The notes under the pieces were generated by a model. That model saw only the letters and a program-made list of their open reading frames with translations, did not search any database and had not been told where the DNA came from. Below are positions 24,738 through 37,870 of a DNA stretch of 64,000 bases, piece by piece. The translations under genes and the position numbers were made by a program. Source of the DNA: Pedococcus_A sp963730585 (lineage in GTDB: Bacteria > Actinomycetota > Actinomycetes > Actinomycetales > Dermatophilaceae); assembly GCA_963730585.1 (NCBI GenBank), contig CAVSSL010000011.1, positions 372,001 to 436,000 on the forward strand. Direction: 5' to 3'. The first letter of the stretch is position 1, and each line of letters begins with the position of its first letter.

Positions 24738-25588
24738 GCGCAGCGAGCCCCACCAGCGCGGCCGACACCGCCGCCGAGACCGGGGTCGGCGTCGGCGCGG
24801 TCCTCCAGCGGTGCCGGGAGGAGGGCCGGGCGGCGCTCGTCGGCTACCTGCCCGTCGGGTTCCCCGACGTCCCCGGCTCGGTCCGCGCGATGGTGGCGAT
24901 GGTGGAGGCCGGCGTCGACATCGTCGAGGTCGGCGTGCCCTACAGCGACCCGCTGATGGACGGACCCGTCATCGCGTATGCCGCCGACCAGGCCCTCAAG
25001 CGCGGGGCCCGGGTCCGTGACCTCTTCACCGCCACGCGAGCCGTCCGCGACGCCGGTGCGCCGCCCCTGGGCATGACCTACTGGAACCTGATCCTGCACT
25101 ACGGGCCCCTGGCCTTCGCCCGCGACCTCGCTGCGGCCGGCGGGGCGGGCATGATCACCCCCGACCTCATCCCCGACGAGGCCGGGCCGTGGATCGAGGC
25201 CACCGACGAGACCGGTCTCGACCGGGTCTTCCTCGTGGCGCCGAGCTCGACCGACCAGCGGCTGGCGGCCGTGACCGGCGCCTGCCGCGGGTTCGTCTAC
25301 GCCGCCTCGCACATGGGGGTCACCGGTGCCCGGGCCAGCCTGGGCGACGCCGCCGAGGTGATCGTGACGCGCACCAAGGCGGTCACTGACAAGCCGGTGT
25401 GTGTCGGCCTGGGCGTCTCCACCCGCGAGCAGGCCGCCGAGGTGGCGGCCTTCGCCGACGGCGTCATCGTCGGCTCGGCGCTGGTGCGGTGCCTGACCGA
25501 GGCCGACGACATCGACTCCGGCATCGCGCGCCTGCGTGACGTGGTCGGCGAGCTGGCGGCCGGGGTGCGCGAGGGCGCCTCGGCATGA
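24734..25588 (+). CDS. trpA: tryptophan synthase alpha chain
   Basis: A 284-residue TIM barrel that cleaves indole-3-glycerol phosphate and passes indole to TrpB. Visible segments are LVGYLPVGFPD, VDIVEVGVPYSDPLMDGPVI with the catalytic acid, and GVSTREQAAEVAAFADGVIVGSA for phosphate binding. A 20-residue Ala/Thr-rich leader precedes the conserved core. The GTG overlaps trpB and the stop overlaps the ATG of the MauE/DoxX gene. Confidence 0.95.
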   Translation: MSAASPTSAADTAAETGVGVGAVLQRCREEGRAALVGYLPVGFPDVPGSVRAMVAMVEAGVDIVEVGVPYSDPLMDGPVIAYAADQALKRGARVRDLFTATRAVRDAGAPPLGMTYWNLILHYGPLAFARDLAAAGGAGMITPDLIPDEAGPWIEATDETGLDRVFLVAPSSTDQRLAAVTGACRGFVYAASHMGVTGARASLGDAAEVIVTRTKAVTDKPVCVGLGVSTREQAAEVAAFADGVIVGSALVRCLTEADDIDSGIARLRDVVGELAAGVREGASA

Positions 25589-26094
25589 GTCTGGTGTCCG
25601 ACCACACCCGCTCGGAGGAGCGGGGGCTCCTGCGCCAGCCGCGCACCCTCGACGTCATCGGGCTGGTCGCCCGGCTGGCCCTCGGCGGCGTGATGCTGGT
25701 GGCGGGGCTGCTGAAGGTCACCAAGCCCGAGGTCTCTGCCCGGGCGGTGCAGGCCTACCAGCTGCTGCCGTTCGACCTCGCGACCTACGTCGGCTACGGC
25801 CTGCCGATCCTCGAGGTGGTGCTCGGCGCCCTGCTCGTGCTCGGCCTGTTCACCCGCACCGCCGCGGCCGTCTCGGGCGTCCTGCTGGTGGCCTTCATCA
25901 TCGGCATCGCGTCGGCGTGGGCCCGCGGCCTGAGCATCGACTGCGGCTGCTTCGGTGAGGGCGGGACCATCGACCCCTCCCGGACCCGCTACCTGGAGGA
26001 AATACTCCGGGATGTCGGGCTTGTCCTGTGCGCTGCGTGGCTCGTGATCCGGCCCCGCACGGCATACAGCCTCGAACGCACCCTGTTCGCGTAA
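25585..26094 (+). CDS. MauE/DoxX-family redox membrane protein
   Basis: A 169-residue protein with four membrane helices in the MauE/DoxX pattern (LGGVMLVAGLLKVTKPE, then GYGLPILEVVLGALLVLG). The loop motif IDCGCFGEGG carries a CxC pair typical of the MauE-like branch linked to disulfide chemistry. The family is thought to hand electrons to or from thioredoxin-fold partners in the membrane. The next gene encodes such a partner, 16 bases downstream. Translation is coupled to trpA through ATGA. Confidence 0.87.
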   Translation: MSLVSDHTRSEERGLLRQPRTLDVIGLVARLALGGVMLVAGLLKVTKPEVSARAVQAYQLLPFDLATYVGYGLPILEVVLGALLVLGLFTRTAAAVSGVLLVAFIIGIASAWARGLSIDCGCFGEGGTIDPSRTRYLEEILRDVGLVLCAAWLVIRPRTAYSLERTLFA

Positions 26095-26110
26095 CGAAAG
26101 GTAACGAGCC

Positions 26111-26863
26111 ATGGCCAGCAAGACCACGGACCGCCGCGCCAAGATCGAGGCGGCCACCCCCAGGGGCCGGGGTGGTGCCAACAAGATCGTGGTGGCCACC
26201 GTCGTCGCCGTGCTCGCCATCGCCGCCATCGTCGCGGGCGTGATCATCGCCGACCAGAACAAGAAGGCCGACGTCGCCAAGGGCGGCAGCTCGCTGCCCG
26301 TCGGGGCCTCCGCCATGGGGGTCGGGCTCGTGGGCAACCCGTCCGCCCCCGCGAACGTGCCCACCGTCGACATCTGGGCCGACTTCCAGTGCCCCGCGTG
26401 CAAGTCCTTCGAGGACGCGTTCGGCGGCCAGATCAACGAGATGGCCCAGAACAACGAGATCAAGCTCGTCGTGCACGTGCTGTCCTTCCTCGACAAGAAC
26501 CTCGGCAACGACTCCTCGAACCGCGCGGCGAACGCCGCCTTCTGCGCGGCCGACCAGGACGCCTTCCTGCCCTACTTCCGCGGCGTGTACGCCATCCAGC
26601 CGGCCCAGGAGGGCACCGGCTACACCGACGCCCAGCTGCGCCAGGTCGCCGAGGCCTCGGGCATCAACGGCAACGGCCTGGACAGGTGGCAGAAGTGCTA
26701 CGACGCCCGTGACCACAACCAGTACGTCGAGTCGGTGCAGACCCAGTCCGCCAAGGACGGCATCAACAGCACCCCGACGGTCAAGCTCGACGGCAAGCCG
26801 CTCCAGCTCCAGGGCCTGACGCCGCAGTCGCTCACCGACCAGGTGAAGGCCGCCACACGGTGA
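26111..26863 (+). CDS. membrane-anchored DsbA-like thioredoxin-fold oxidoreductase
   Basis: A 250-residue protein. A basic cytoplasmic N-terminus is followed by one membrane anchor (about residues 27-49). A DsbA-type thioredoxin fold outside the membrane follows, with active site CPAC at Cys94 and Cys97. The cis-Pro loop reads STPTV. It probably forms or isomerises disulfides in exported proteins. It pairs with the upstream MauE/DoxX gene, a frequent actinobacterial arrangement. AAAGG lies about 8 bases before the ATG. The stop overlaps the first possible lgt start. Confidence 0.88.
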   Translation: MASKTTDRRAKIEAATPRGRGGANKIVVATVVAVLAIAAIVAGVIIADQNKKADVAKGGSSLPVGASAMGVGLVGNPSAPANVPTVDIWADFQCPACKSFEDAFGGQINEMAQNNEIKLVVHVLSFLDKNLGNDSSNRAANAAFCAADQDAFLPYFRGVYAIQPAQEGTGYTDAQLRQVAEASGINGNGLDRWQKCYDARDHNQYVESVQTQSAKDGINSTPTVKLDGKPLQLQGLTPQSLTDQVKAATR

Positions 26864-27765
26864 CGTTGACCCACGTGACGATGACCCACGTGACGATGAG
26901 CCACGTGACGACGGCGATCCCGAGCCCGGTCGACGCCGCCTGGCAGATCGGCCCGCTGACCCTGCGCGCCTACGCCCTGTGCATCCTCGCGGGGATCGTG
27001 CTGGCCGTCTGGATCACCGGGCGCCGGTTGTCCGACCGGGGCGGGACCGCCGAGCAGGCCCTGGACGTCTCGGCCTGGGCGGTGCCCTTCGGCATCGTCG
27101 GCGGCCGCCTCTACCACGTCATCACCACGCCCCAGCCGTACTTCGGCGAGGGTGGCGACCCGGTGAAGGCGCTGTTCATCTGGGAGGGCGGCCTCGGCAT
27201 CTGGGGCGCCATCGCGCTGGGGGCGCTCGGCGCGTGGATCGGGTGCCGACGCAACGGCGTGCGCTTCCTCGACTTCGCCGACAGCGCCGCCCCCGGTGTG
27301 GCGGTCGCCCAGGCGCTGGGCCGCTGGGGCAACTGGTTCAACAACGAGCTCTACGGGCGCCACACCGACCTCCCGTGGGGGCTGACCATCCACGAGTGGG
27401 ACCAGAGCACGGGCCAGGCCGTGCGCGACGCGAGCGGCAACCCGGTGGTGCTCGGCACCTTCCACCCGACGTTCCTCTACGAGTCGCTGTGGTGCCTGGT
27501 GCTCGCCCTGCTGCTGGTGCTCGCCGACCGGCGTTTCACGCTGCACCGCGGGCAGGTGTTCGCCCTCTACGTCGCGGGCTACCCGGTGGGGCGGATCGTC
27601 TTCGAGTTCATGCGCAGCGACCAGGCCAACCGGATCCTCGGGCTGCGCGTGAACGTGTGGACGTCGGTGCTGGTCTTCGCCCTGGGAGTGGGCCTGTTCT
27701 GGCTCTTCGGGAAGCGCGCGAGGGTGGCGCAGGCCACTCCCGAAACGTCTCATCATCCGGGATAA
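26860..27765 (+). CDS. lgt: prolipoprotein diacylglyceryl transferase
   Basis: A 301-residue polytopic membrane enzyme that transfers diacylglycerol from phosphatidylglycerol to the lipobox Cys of prelipoproteins. The Lgt signature GRWGNWFNNELYG is present, with RAYALCILAGI in the first helix and ESLWCLVLAL later. The start is uncertain: a 15-bp tandem repeat offers GTG 26860, ATG 26881 and ATG 26896. GTG 26860 overlaps the dsbA-like stop (GTGA), the usual coupling in this operon. ATG 26896 gives the length most homologues have (289 residues). The reported start is the coupled one. Confidence 0.93.
   Translation: MTLTHVTMTHVTMSHVTTAIPSPVDAAWQIGPLTLRAYALCILAGIVLAVWITGRRLSDRGGTAEQALDVSAWAVPFGIVGGRLYHVITTPQPYFGEGGDPVKALFIWEGGLGIWGAIALGALGAWIGCRRNGVRFLDFADSAAPGVAVAQALGRWGNWFNNELYGRHTDLPWGLTIHEWDQSTGQAVRDASGNPVVLGTFHPTFLYESLWCLVLALLLVLADRRFTLHRGQVFALYVAGYPVGRIVFEFMRSDQANRILGLRVNVWTSVLVFALGVGLFWLFGKRARVAQATPETSHHPG
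26866..26910. repeat. three 15-bp tandem repeats at the lgt start
   Basis: The units at 26866-26880, 26881-26895 and 26896-26910 share the core GA(C/G)CCACGTGACG and encode LTHVT, MTHVT and MSHVT. Two units begin with ATG. Each contains the palindrome CACGTG. Confidence 0.85.
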
Positions 27766-27915
27766 CGCCGCTCACATACTAGGACGGATCCGGACGCCTG
27801 GGCTATCGTCTCCGCAAGCCGTGGCCAACGCCGTCCACGCGCGTTTCCGGTGTCCATCCCGGGTCCACCCCTGGTGGGCACACCCGCATCTGTACCCCCA
27901 AGGACGGTGACCTGA

Positions 27916-33908
<5,993 letters not shown>

Positions 33909-33920
33909 CGGTCACCACGT

Positions 33921-33947
33921 GCGCCCGCCCGCCTCGCGGGCGGGCGC
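33921..33947 (+). terminator. 12-bp-stem hairpin after gltD
   Basis: GCGCCCGCCCGC, loop CTC, GCGGGCGGGCGC, beginning 13 bases past the gltD stop. A perfect, very GC-rich stem with no U tract. Confidence 0.7.
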
Positions 33948-34021
33948 CGGCCACCCGGCATACCACGTCCGGACACCGTCCCGACAGGTGACCTCCATCA
34001 CGTCGGGAACCCTCGGAGCGA

Positions 34022-34027
34022 TAGGGT
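34022..34027 (+). promoter_or_regulatory. -10 box TAGGGT of pyk, probably leaderless
   Basis: TAGGGT then 7 bases then ATG. No Shine-Dalgarno sequence lies in between. Confidence 0.6.
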
Positions 34028-34034
34028 TTCGACC

Positions 34035-35507
34035 ATGCGCCGCGCCAAGATCGTCTGCACTCTCGGTCCTGCCTGCTCCTCCCCGGAGAAGCTCCGCGCA
34101 CTCGTCGACGCCGGCATGGACGTCGCCCGGCTCAACCTGTCGCACGGGTCGTACGCCGACCACGAGAAGGTCTACGAGGAGGTCCGCAGGGCCAGCGACG
34201 AGAGCGGCCGCGCCGTCGGCGTCCTCGTCGACCTCCAGGGCCCGAAGATCCGCACCGGCCGCTTCTCCGGCGGGCCGGTCGACCTCCCGGTCGGTGCCGA
34301 GTTCACCATCACCACCCGCGAGGTCGACGGGTCCGAGACCGAGGTGGGCACCACCTACAAGGGACTGCCCGGCGACGTGAAGCCCGGCGACCGGCTCCTC
34401 ATCGACGACGGCAAGGTGGTGCTCGAGGCGGTCGAGGTCACCGACACCGACGTGCGCACCACGGTCGTCGTCGGCGGCACCTGCTCCAACAACAAGGGCA
34501 TCAACCTGCCCGGGGTGGCCGTGAGCGTCCCCGCCATGTCGGAGAAGGACAAGGAGGACCTCCGCTGGGCCCTCGGGCTGCGCGCCGACATGATCGCGCT
34601 GTCGTTCGTGCGCTCCGCCGACGACATCAAGGACGTCCACCGGATCATGGACGAGGTGGGCGTGCGCCTGCCGGTGATCGCCAAGATCGAGAAGCCGCAG
34701 GCCGTCGAGAACCTCGTCGAGATCATCCGGGCCTTCGACGGCGTGATGGTCGCCCGCGGCGACCTCGGCGTCGAGCTGCCGCTCGAGGAGGTGCCGCTGG
34801 TGCAGAAGCGGGCCGTCGAGCTCTCCCGCCGCAACGCCAAGCCGGTCATCGTCGCCACCCAGGTGCTCGAGTCGATGATCGACAGCCCGCGGCCCACCCG
34901 CGCCGAGGCCTCCGACGCCGCCAACGCGGTGCTCGACGGCGCCGACGCGCTGATGCTGTCGGGGGAGACCAGCGTCGGCTCCTACCCCGTCGAGGCCGTG
35001 CAGACCATGGCGCGCATCATCGCCAGCACCGAGGAGCACGGGCTCGACCGGATCCGCCCGCTGGGCACGCGTCCCAGCACCATCGGGGGAGCGGTGGCCG
35101 CCGCCGCCGTGGAGATCGGCACCGTGGTGGGCGCCAAGTACCTCATCACGTTCACCCAGTCCGGCGACACCGCCAAGCGCCTCTCGCGCATGCGCACCCA
35201 GATCCCGACGCTCGCGTTCACGCCCGAGCCGGCGGTCCGCTCGCAGCTCGCGCTGTCGTGGGGCATCGAGACCTACCTCGGCCCCAAACCGCGGCACACC
35301 GACCACTACGCGATGGAGGTCGACCAGGTGCTCCTCAAGGAGGGCCGCCTCCAGCAGGGCGACCTCGTGGTCATCGTGGCCGGCTCACCTCCCGGCATCC
35401 CGGGCTCGACCAACGCCCTGCGGGTGCACCGCATGGGCGACGCCATCAACCGGGTGGCTCCCGCCTACGAGGACATCGAGGACGAGGAGATCACCGCCGC
35501 CTCCTGA
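34035..35507 (+). CDS. pyk: pyruvate kinase
   Basis: A 490-residue glycolytic enzyme that makes pyruvate and ATP from phosphoenolpyruvate. Family segments are RRAKIVCTLGPACSS, DVARLNLSHG, VDLQGPKIRTG, the metal and substrate site region VIAKIEKPQAVEN with the catalytic Lys, and MVARGDLGVELPLEEVP. The C-terminal regulatory domain (about residues 350-490) is complete. The start is fixed by the TAGGGT box 7 bases upstream. The region from here to polA (pyk, pdtaR, polA) parallels the gene neighbourhood of Mycobacterium tuberculosis. Confidence 0.96.
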   Translation: MRRAKIVCTLGPACSSPEKLRALVDAGMDVARLNLSHGSYADHEKVYEEVRRASDESGRAVGVLVDLQGPKIRTGRFSGGPVDLPVGAEFTITTREVDGSETEVGTTYKGLPGDVKPGDRLLIDDGKVVLEAVEVTDTDVRTTVVVGGTCSNNKGINLPGVAVSVPAMSEKDKEDLRWALGLRADMIALSFVRSADDIKDVHRIMDEVGVRLPVIAKIEKPQAVENLVEIIRAFDGVMVARGDLGVELPLEEVPLVQKRAVELSRRNAKPVIVATQVLESMIDSPRPTRAEASDAANAVLDGADALMLSGETSVGSYPVEAVQTMARIIASTEEHGLDRIRPLGTRPSTIGGAVAAAAVEIGTVVGAKYLITFTQSGDTAKRLSRMRTQIPTLAFTPEPAVRSQLALSWGIETYLGPKPRHTDHYAMEVDQVLLKEGRLQQGDLVVIVAGSPPGIPGSTNALRVHRMGDAINRVAPAYEDIEDEEITAAS

Positions 35508-35590
35508 CGCGGGCCGCCCTGGCGCACCCCGTCTGAGGAGTGCGCCGCTCGAGGGGCGTGCCGTGGGGCGGGGTATGCCGTGGCGCCGGG

Positions 35591-35596
35591 TATGCT
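35591..35596 (+). promoter_or_regulatory. -10 box TATGCT upstream of tRNA-Leu
   Basis: A TANNNT match about 40 bases before the mature tRNA 5' end. It is the best visible promoter element for the tRNA. Confidence 0.35.
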
Positions 35597-35636
35597 GGCC
35601 GCCGCAGTCCGGCCGGTGGACACCTGTGGGCTGCTC

Positions 35637-35722
35637 GCCGAAGTGGTGGAATGGCAGACACGGGGCACTCAAAATGCTCTGCCCGCAAGGGCGTGCGGGT
35701 TCAAGTCCCGCCTTCGGCACCA
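35637..35722 (+). tRNA. tRNA-Leu, anticodon CAA
   Basis: 86 bases including an encoded CCA. The acceptor stem GCCGAAG pairs with CTTCGGC, followed by A and CCA. The D-arm region is TGGTGGAATGGCAGACA. The anticodon stem is GGGCA/TGCTC (one G-U pair) with loop CTCAAAA, giving anticodon CAA, which reads the rare UUG codon. The long variable arm TGCCCGCAAGGGCG marks a class II tRNA, and the T-arm is GCGGGTTCAAGTCCCGC. Confidence 0.95.
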
Positions 35723-35730
35723 GGGGCCAC

Positions 35731-35786
35731 CGCCCCACGGCAGCACGGGCGATCGCCCCACGGCAGCAAGGCTGACCGCCCCACCG
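35731..35786. repeat. 23-bp-period repeats just after tRNA-Leu
   Basis: CGCCCCACGGCAGCA occurs at 35731-35745 and 35754-35768, and a partial copy CGCCCCACCG begins at 35777, an exact 23-base period. The array fills the gap between the tRNA and the small minus-strand gene and runs to that gene's stop. Confidence 0.7.
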
Positions 35787-36029
35787 TCAGGTGGCGGCAG
35801 GTCCCTCGTCCGGCTCCTCGCCCTGGTCGTCGGCTCGACCTGCCTGGCCGAAGGAGCCGAAGCCCTCAGTCTGCAGGTCCGCGGGGTTGATGCCGAGCTT
35901 CTCGAGCTCGCCGAGGTATTCGTCGGTGTCGAACGACTCCGGCAGCACCGCCTGGGCCTGCTCGAGTGCGCCCTCCTCGTCGGCGCGGGCGCGGATCATG
36001 TCGAGGATGGTCTCCCGGGTGACCTGCAT
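35787..36029 (-). CDS. small conserved-looking hypothetical protein
   Basis: An 80-residue acidic soluble protein that I do not recognise. The first part (QVTRETILDMIRARADEEGALEQAQAVLP) is helical. The middle (DTDEYLGELEKLGINPADL) looks like a short conserved motif, and the tail is disordered (EEPDEGPAAT). A good AGGAG lies 7 bases before the ATG and a TAGCGT -10 box lies further upstream, so it is very likely a real gene. It is divergent from pdtaR. Function unknown. Confidence 0.7.
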   Translation of the reverse strand: MQVTRETILDMIRARADEEGALEQAQAVLPESFDTDEYLGELEKLGINPADLQTEGFGSFGQAGRADDQGEEPDEGPAAT

Positions 36030-36042
36030 GCGGCTCTCCTTC

Positions 36043-36063
36043 CGTCGGGTGCGCCCGACGCTA
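36043..36063 (-). promoter_or_regulatory. promoter with overlapping palindrome for the 80-residue protein
   Basis: The minus-strand -10 box TAGCGT (36058-36063) overlaps a 7-base inverted repeat, CGTCGGG-TGCG-CCCGACG (36043-36060), at the expected transcription start. It could be an operator or a 5'-leader hairpin. Confidence 0.4.
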
Positions 36064-36121
36064 GTGCGCCTCCCGCCCGACCGCACTGCGGGCGCCTGGT
36101 GGCCGCCACGGGCGCATCCAA

Positions 36122-36127
36122 TAGGCT
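36122..36127 (+). promoter_or_regulatory. -10 box TAGGCT of pdtaR, probably leaderless
   Basis: TAGGCT then 6 bases then the GTG start. It decides the start over downstream in-frame codons. Confidence 0.6.
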
Positions 36128-36133
36128 GCCCGA

Positions 36134-36817
36134 GTGAGCGACATCCAGCCTGACGCCGCCCCTGCGACTGACTCCGCCGACGCCGCGGCGACCGGTGCTG
36201 CCAGCGAGAGCGGCCCACTCTCGCCCGACCCGAGCCAGCCCGGTCCCAAGCACACGCGCATCCTCGTCGCGGAGGACGAGGCCCTGATCCGGATGGACCT
36301 CGCCGAGATGCTCGGTGAAGCCGGCTACGAGGTCGTGGGACAGGCGAGCAACGGCGAGCAGGCCGTCGAGATGGCCCGTGAGCTCACGCCCGACCTCGTC
36401 ATCATGGACGTCAAGATGCCGGTGATGGACGGCATCACCGCGGCCGAGGAGATCGGTGCGGCGAAGATCTGCCCCGTCGTCATGCTGACCGCGTTCAGCC
36501 AGACCGAGCTGGTGGAGCGGGCCCGCGACGCCGGTGTGATGGCCTACATCGTCAAGCCGTTCACGGCCGCCGACCTGGCGCCGGCCATCGACATCGCCCG
36601 CTCGCGCTGGACCGAGATGAAGGCGCTCGAGAGCGAGATCGCCGACCTGGGCGAGCGGCTGGAGACCCGCAAGCAGGTCGACCGCGCCAAGGGCATCCTG
36701 ATGAAGAAGCTCAAGATCTCCGAGGCCGACGCGTTCCGCTGGATCCAGAAGACCGCCATGGACCGCCGGCTGGGCATGCGCGAGGTCGCCGACGCCGTCA
36801 TCTCCGGGATGAAGTAG
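36134..36817 (+). CDS. pdtaR: ANTAR-domain response regulator, PdtaR-like
   Basis: A 227-residue two-component regulator. After a 40-residue Ala/Ser-rich leader comes a receiver domain (HTRILVAEDEALIRMDL; phosphoacceptor Asp92 in IIMDVKMP; Lys in YIVKPF). A C-terminal ANTAR domain follows (about residues 165-227: RKQVDRAKGILMKKLKISEADAFRWIQ split over two helices). ANTAR domains bind paired RNA hairpins and prevent transcription termination. In M. tuberculosis PdtaR answers the PdtaS kinase. The kinase gene is not in this window. Confidence 0.92.
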   Translation: MSDIQPDAAPATDSADAAATGAASESGPLSPDPSQPGPKHTRILVAEDEALIRMDLAEMLGEAGYEVVGQASNGEQAVEMARELTPDLVIMDVKMPVMDGITAAEEIGAAKICPVVMLTAFSQTELVERARDAGVMAYIVKPFTAADLAPAIDIARSRWTEMKALESEIADLGERLETRKQVDRAKGILMKKLKISEADAFRWIQKTAMDRRLGMREVADAVISGMK

Positions 36818-36827
36818 CCCAACCTCA

Positions 36828-36890
36828 TTCGCCGAGATGGACCTGCGTCACAGCCGCGTCCGGCGTGTCGCGTTACCAAGCCCCATCTCG
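36828..36890. repeat. palindromic element, copy 1
   Basis: About 63 bases bounded by CCGAGATGG and CCATCTCG, with GGCGTGTCGCG inside. It lies between pdtaR and the AbiEi/DUF559 gene and supplies the last few codons of that gene. Copy 2 lies in inverted orientation at 37786-37851, on the other side of the gene. Confidence 0.75.
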
Positions 36891-37688
36891 ACGTGAGCGG
36901 AGGGCACCCGCGACGGCGGTGAGCACGCGTTCGGCCGAGCGGTAGCCCGCGGCGTCGACCTGGAACACGATCCACCCCTCCTCCCTCAGCTCGTTGTGGC
37001 GTCGGAGGTCGCGGCTGTGCACCTGCGCGTCGAGGTGGCCTCGCGACCCGGCCCAGGTCGTGCCGTCGTACTCGAGGCCGACCCGCTCGCGCTCCCAGCC
37101 CAGGTCGAGTCGGGCCACGAACCGTCCGCCCGCGCCACATACCTCGAGCTGTGGCGTCGGCCGGGGCAACCCGGCGTCGTGCACCGCGAGGCGCAGCATG
37201 GACTCCCGGGGGCTCTCGGCCCGTCCGTCCACCAGCGGCAGCAGCTCGCGGGCCTGCCGTATGCCGCGCCGGCCGCGGACCGCGTGCGCGTCGGCGGCGA
37301 GAATCCCGAGGTCGAGCGGGCGCGCACGATCGAGCGCGTCCAGCCGGGAGAGGGCGGTCGCCCGGCTGCCGGTGCACGCGAGGTCGAGAGCGGTGCGGCG
37401 CACGGTGGTGGCCCTTCCGAACTTGGTCAGGACGACCTCGGAGTCGAGCAGGTGGCTCTGGTGCACCCTCAGGCCCTCCCGGTGGTCGAGGGCGTGTGGG
37501 CTGTCAACGTTGACGTGGACGGGATCGGTCTGCCAGGCGATCTCGCTCCCGTGTGCCCACGCGGCACTGGGCCCGACGAACACGGGGGTGTCCCCGAGCA
37601 CCGCGCGCACGGCATACAGGCGCGCGGCGTAGCCGGCGATGGGGGCGAACGGGCGTCGCGTAGGGCTGGGGGCGAGGTCGAAGAGCAC
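36873..37688 (-). CDS. AbiEi-like / DUF559 endonuclease-fold protein
   Basis: A 271-residue protein. The N-terminal part (GYAARLYAVRAVLGDTPVFV then AAWAHG and VNVDSPHALDHREGLRVH) resembles the AbiEi antitoxin/DUF4095 group. The C-terminal part (RVGLEYDGTTWAG, HSRDLRRHNELREEGWIVFQV) is a DUF559/Vsr-like nuclease fold with the E-D-H-R pattern in place. Such proteins are numerous in actinobacteria and their role is unknown. The start is uncertain; I use the GTG before LFDLAPSPTRRPF. The last residues are encoded by a flanking palindromic element, and a second copy lies beyond the start. Confidence 0.75.
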   Translation of the reverse strand: MLFDLAPSPTRRPFAPIAGYAARLYAVRAVLGDTPVFVGPSAAWAHGSEIAWQTDPVHVNVDSPHALDHREGLRVHQSHLLDSEVVLTKFGRATTVRRTALDLACTGSRATALSRLDALDRARPLDLGILAADAHAVRGRRGIRQARELLPLVDGRAESPRESMLRLAVHDAGLPRPTPQLEVCGAGGRFVARLDLGWERERVGLEYDGTTWAGSRGHLDAQVHSRDLRRHNELREEGWIVFQVDAAGYRSAERVLTAVAGALRSRRDGAW

Positions 37689-37785
37689 CCGCCGAGGGTG
37701 AGGGCGGACGATGCGGCCGAGAAACGGGCGCCCTCGGCCTGTGGACCCCGTGGCGGCGCGGCTGCAGCTGTGGACGGGCCCACCG

Positions 37786-37851
37786 CGCCGAGATGGGACT
37801 CCGTCCCGCGACACGCCGAGGAAGCGTGGGGCTGAGCCCCATCTCGGTGAA
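37786..37851. repeat. palindromic element, copy 2 (inverted relative to copy 1)
   Basis: GCCGAGATGGG at 37787-37797 and CCCATCTCGGTGAA at 37838-37851 bound a 66-base unit containing GCGACACGCC. Its reverse complement matches copy 1 at both ends and in the central GGCGTGTCGCG. It lies in the gap between the AbiEi/DUF559 gene and the DUF554 gene. Confidence 0.75.
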
Positions 37852-37870
37852 GTGGCCCGGGGTCGGTGGG

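Noticed and set aside
27766..27915. Glutamine or other riboswitch in the roughly 150-base leader of gltB
   Set aside because: No recognisable riboswitch core or strong terminator/antiterminator pair could be drawn by eye. A covariance-model scan would be needed.
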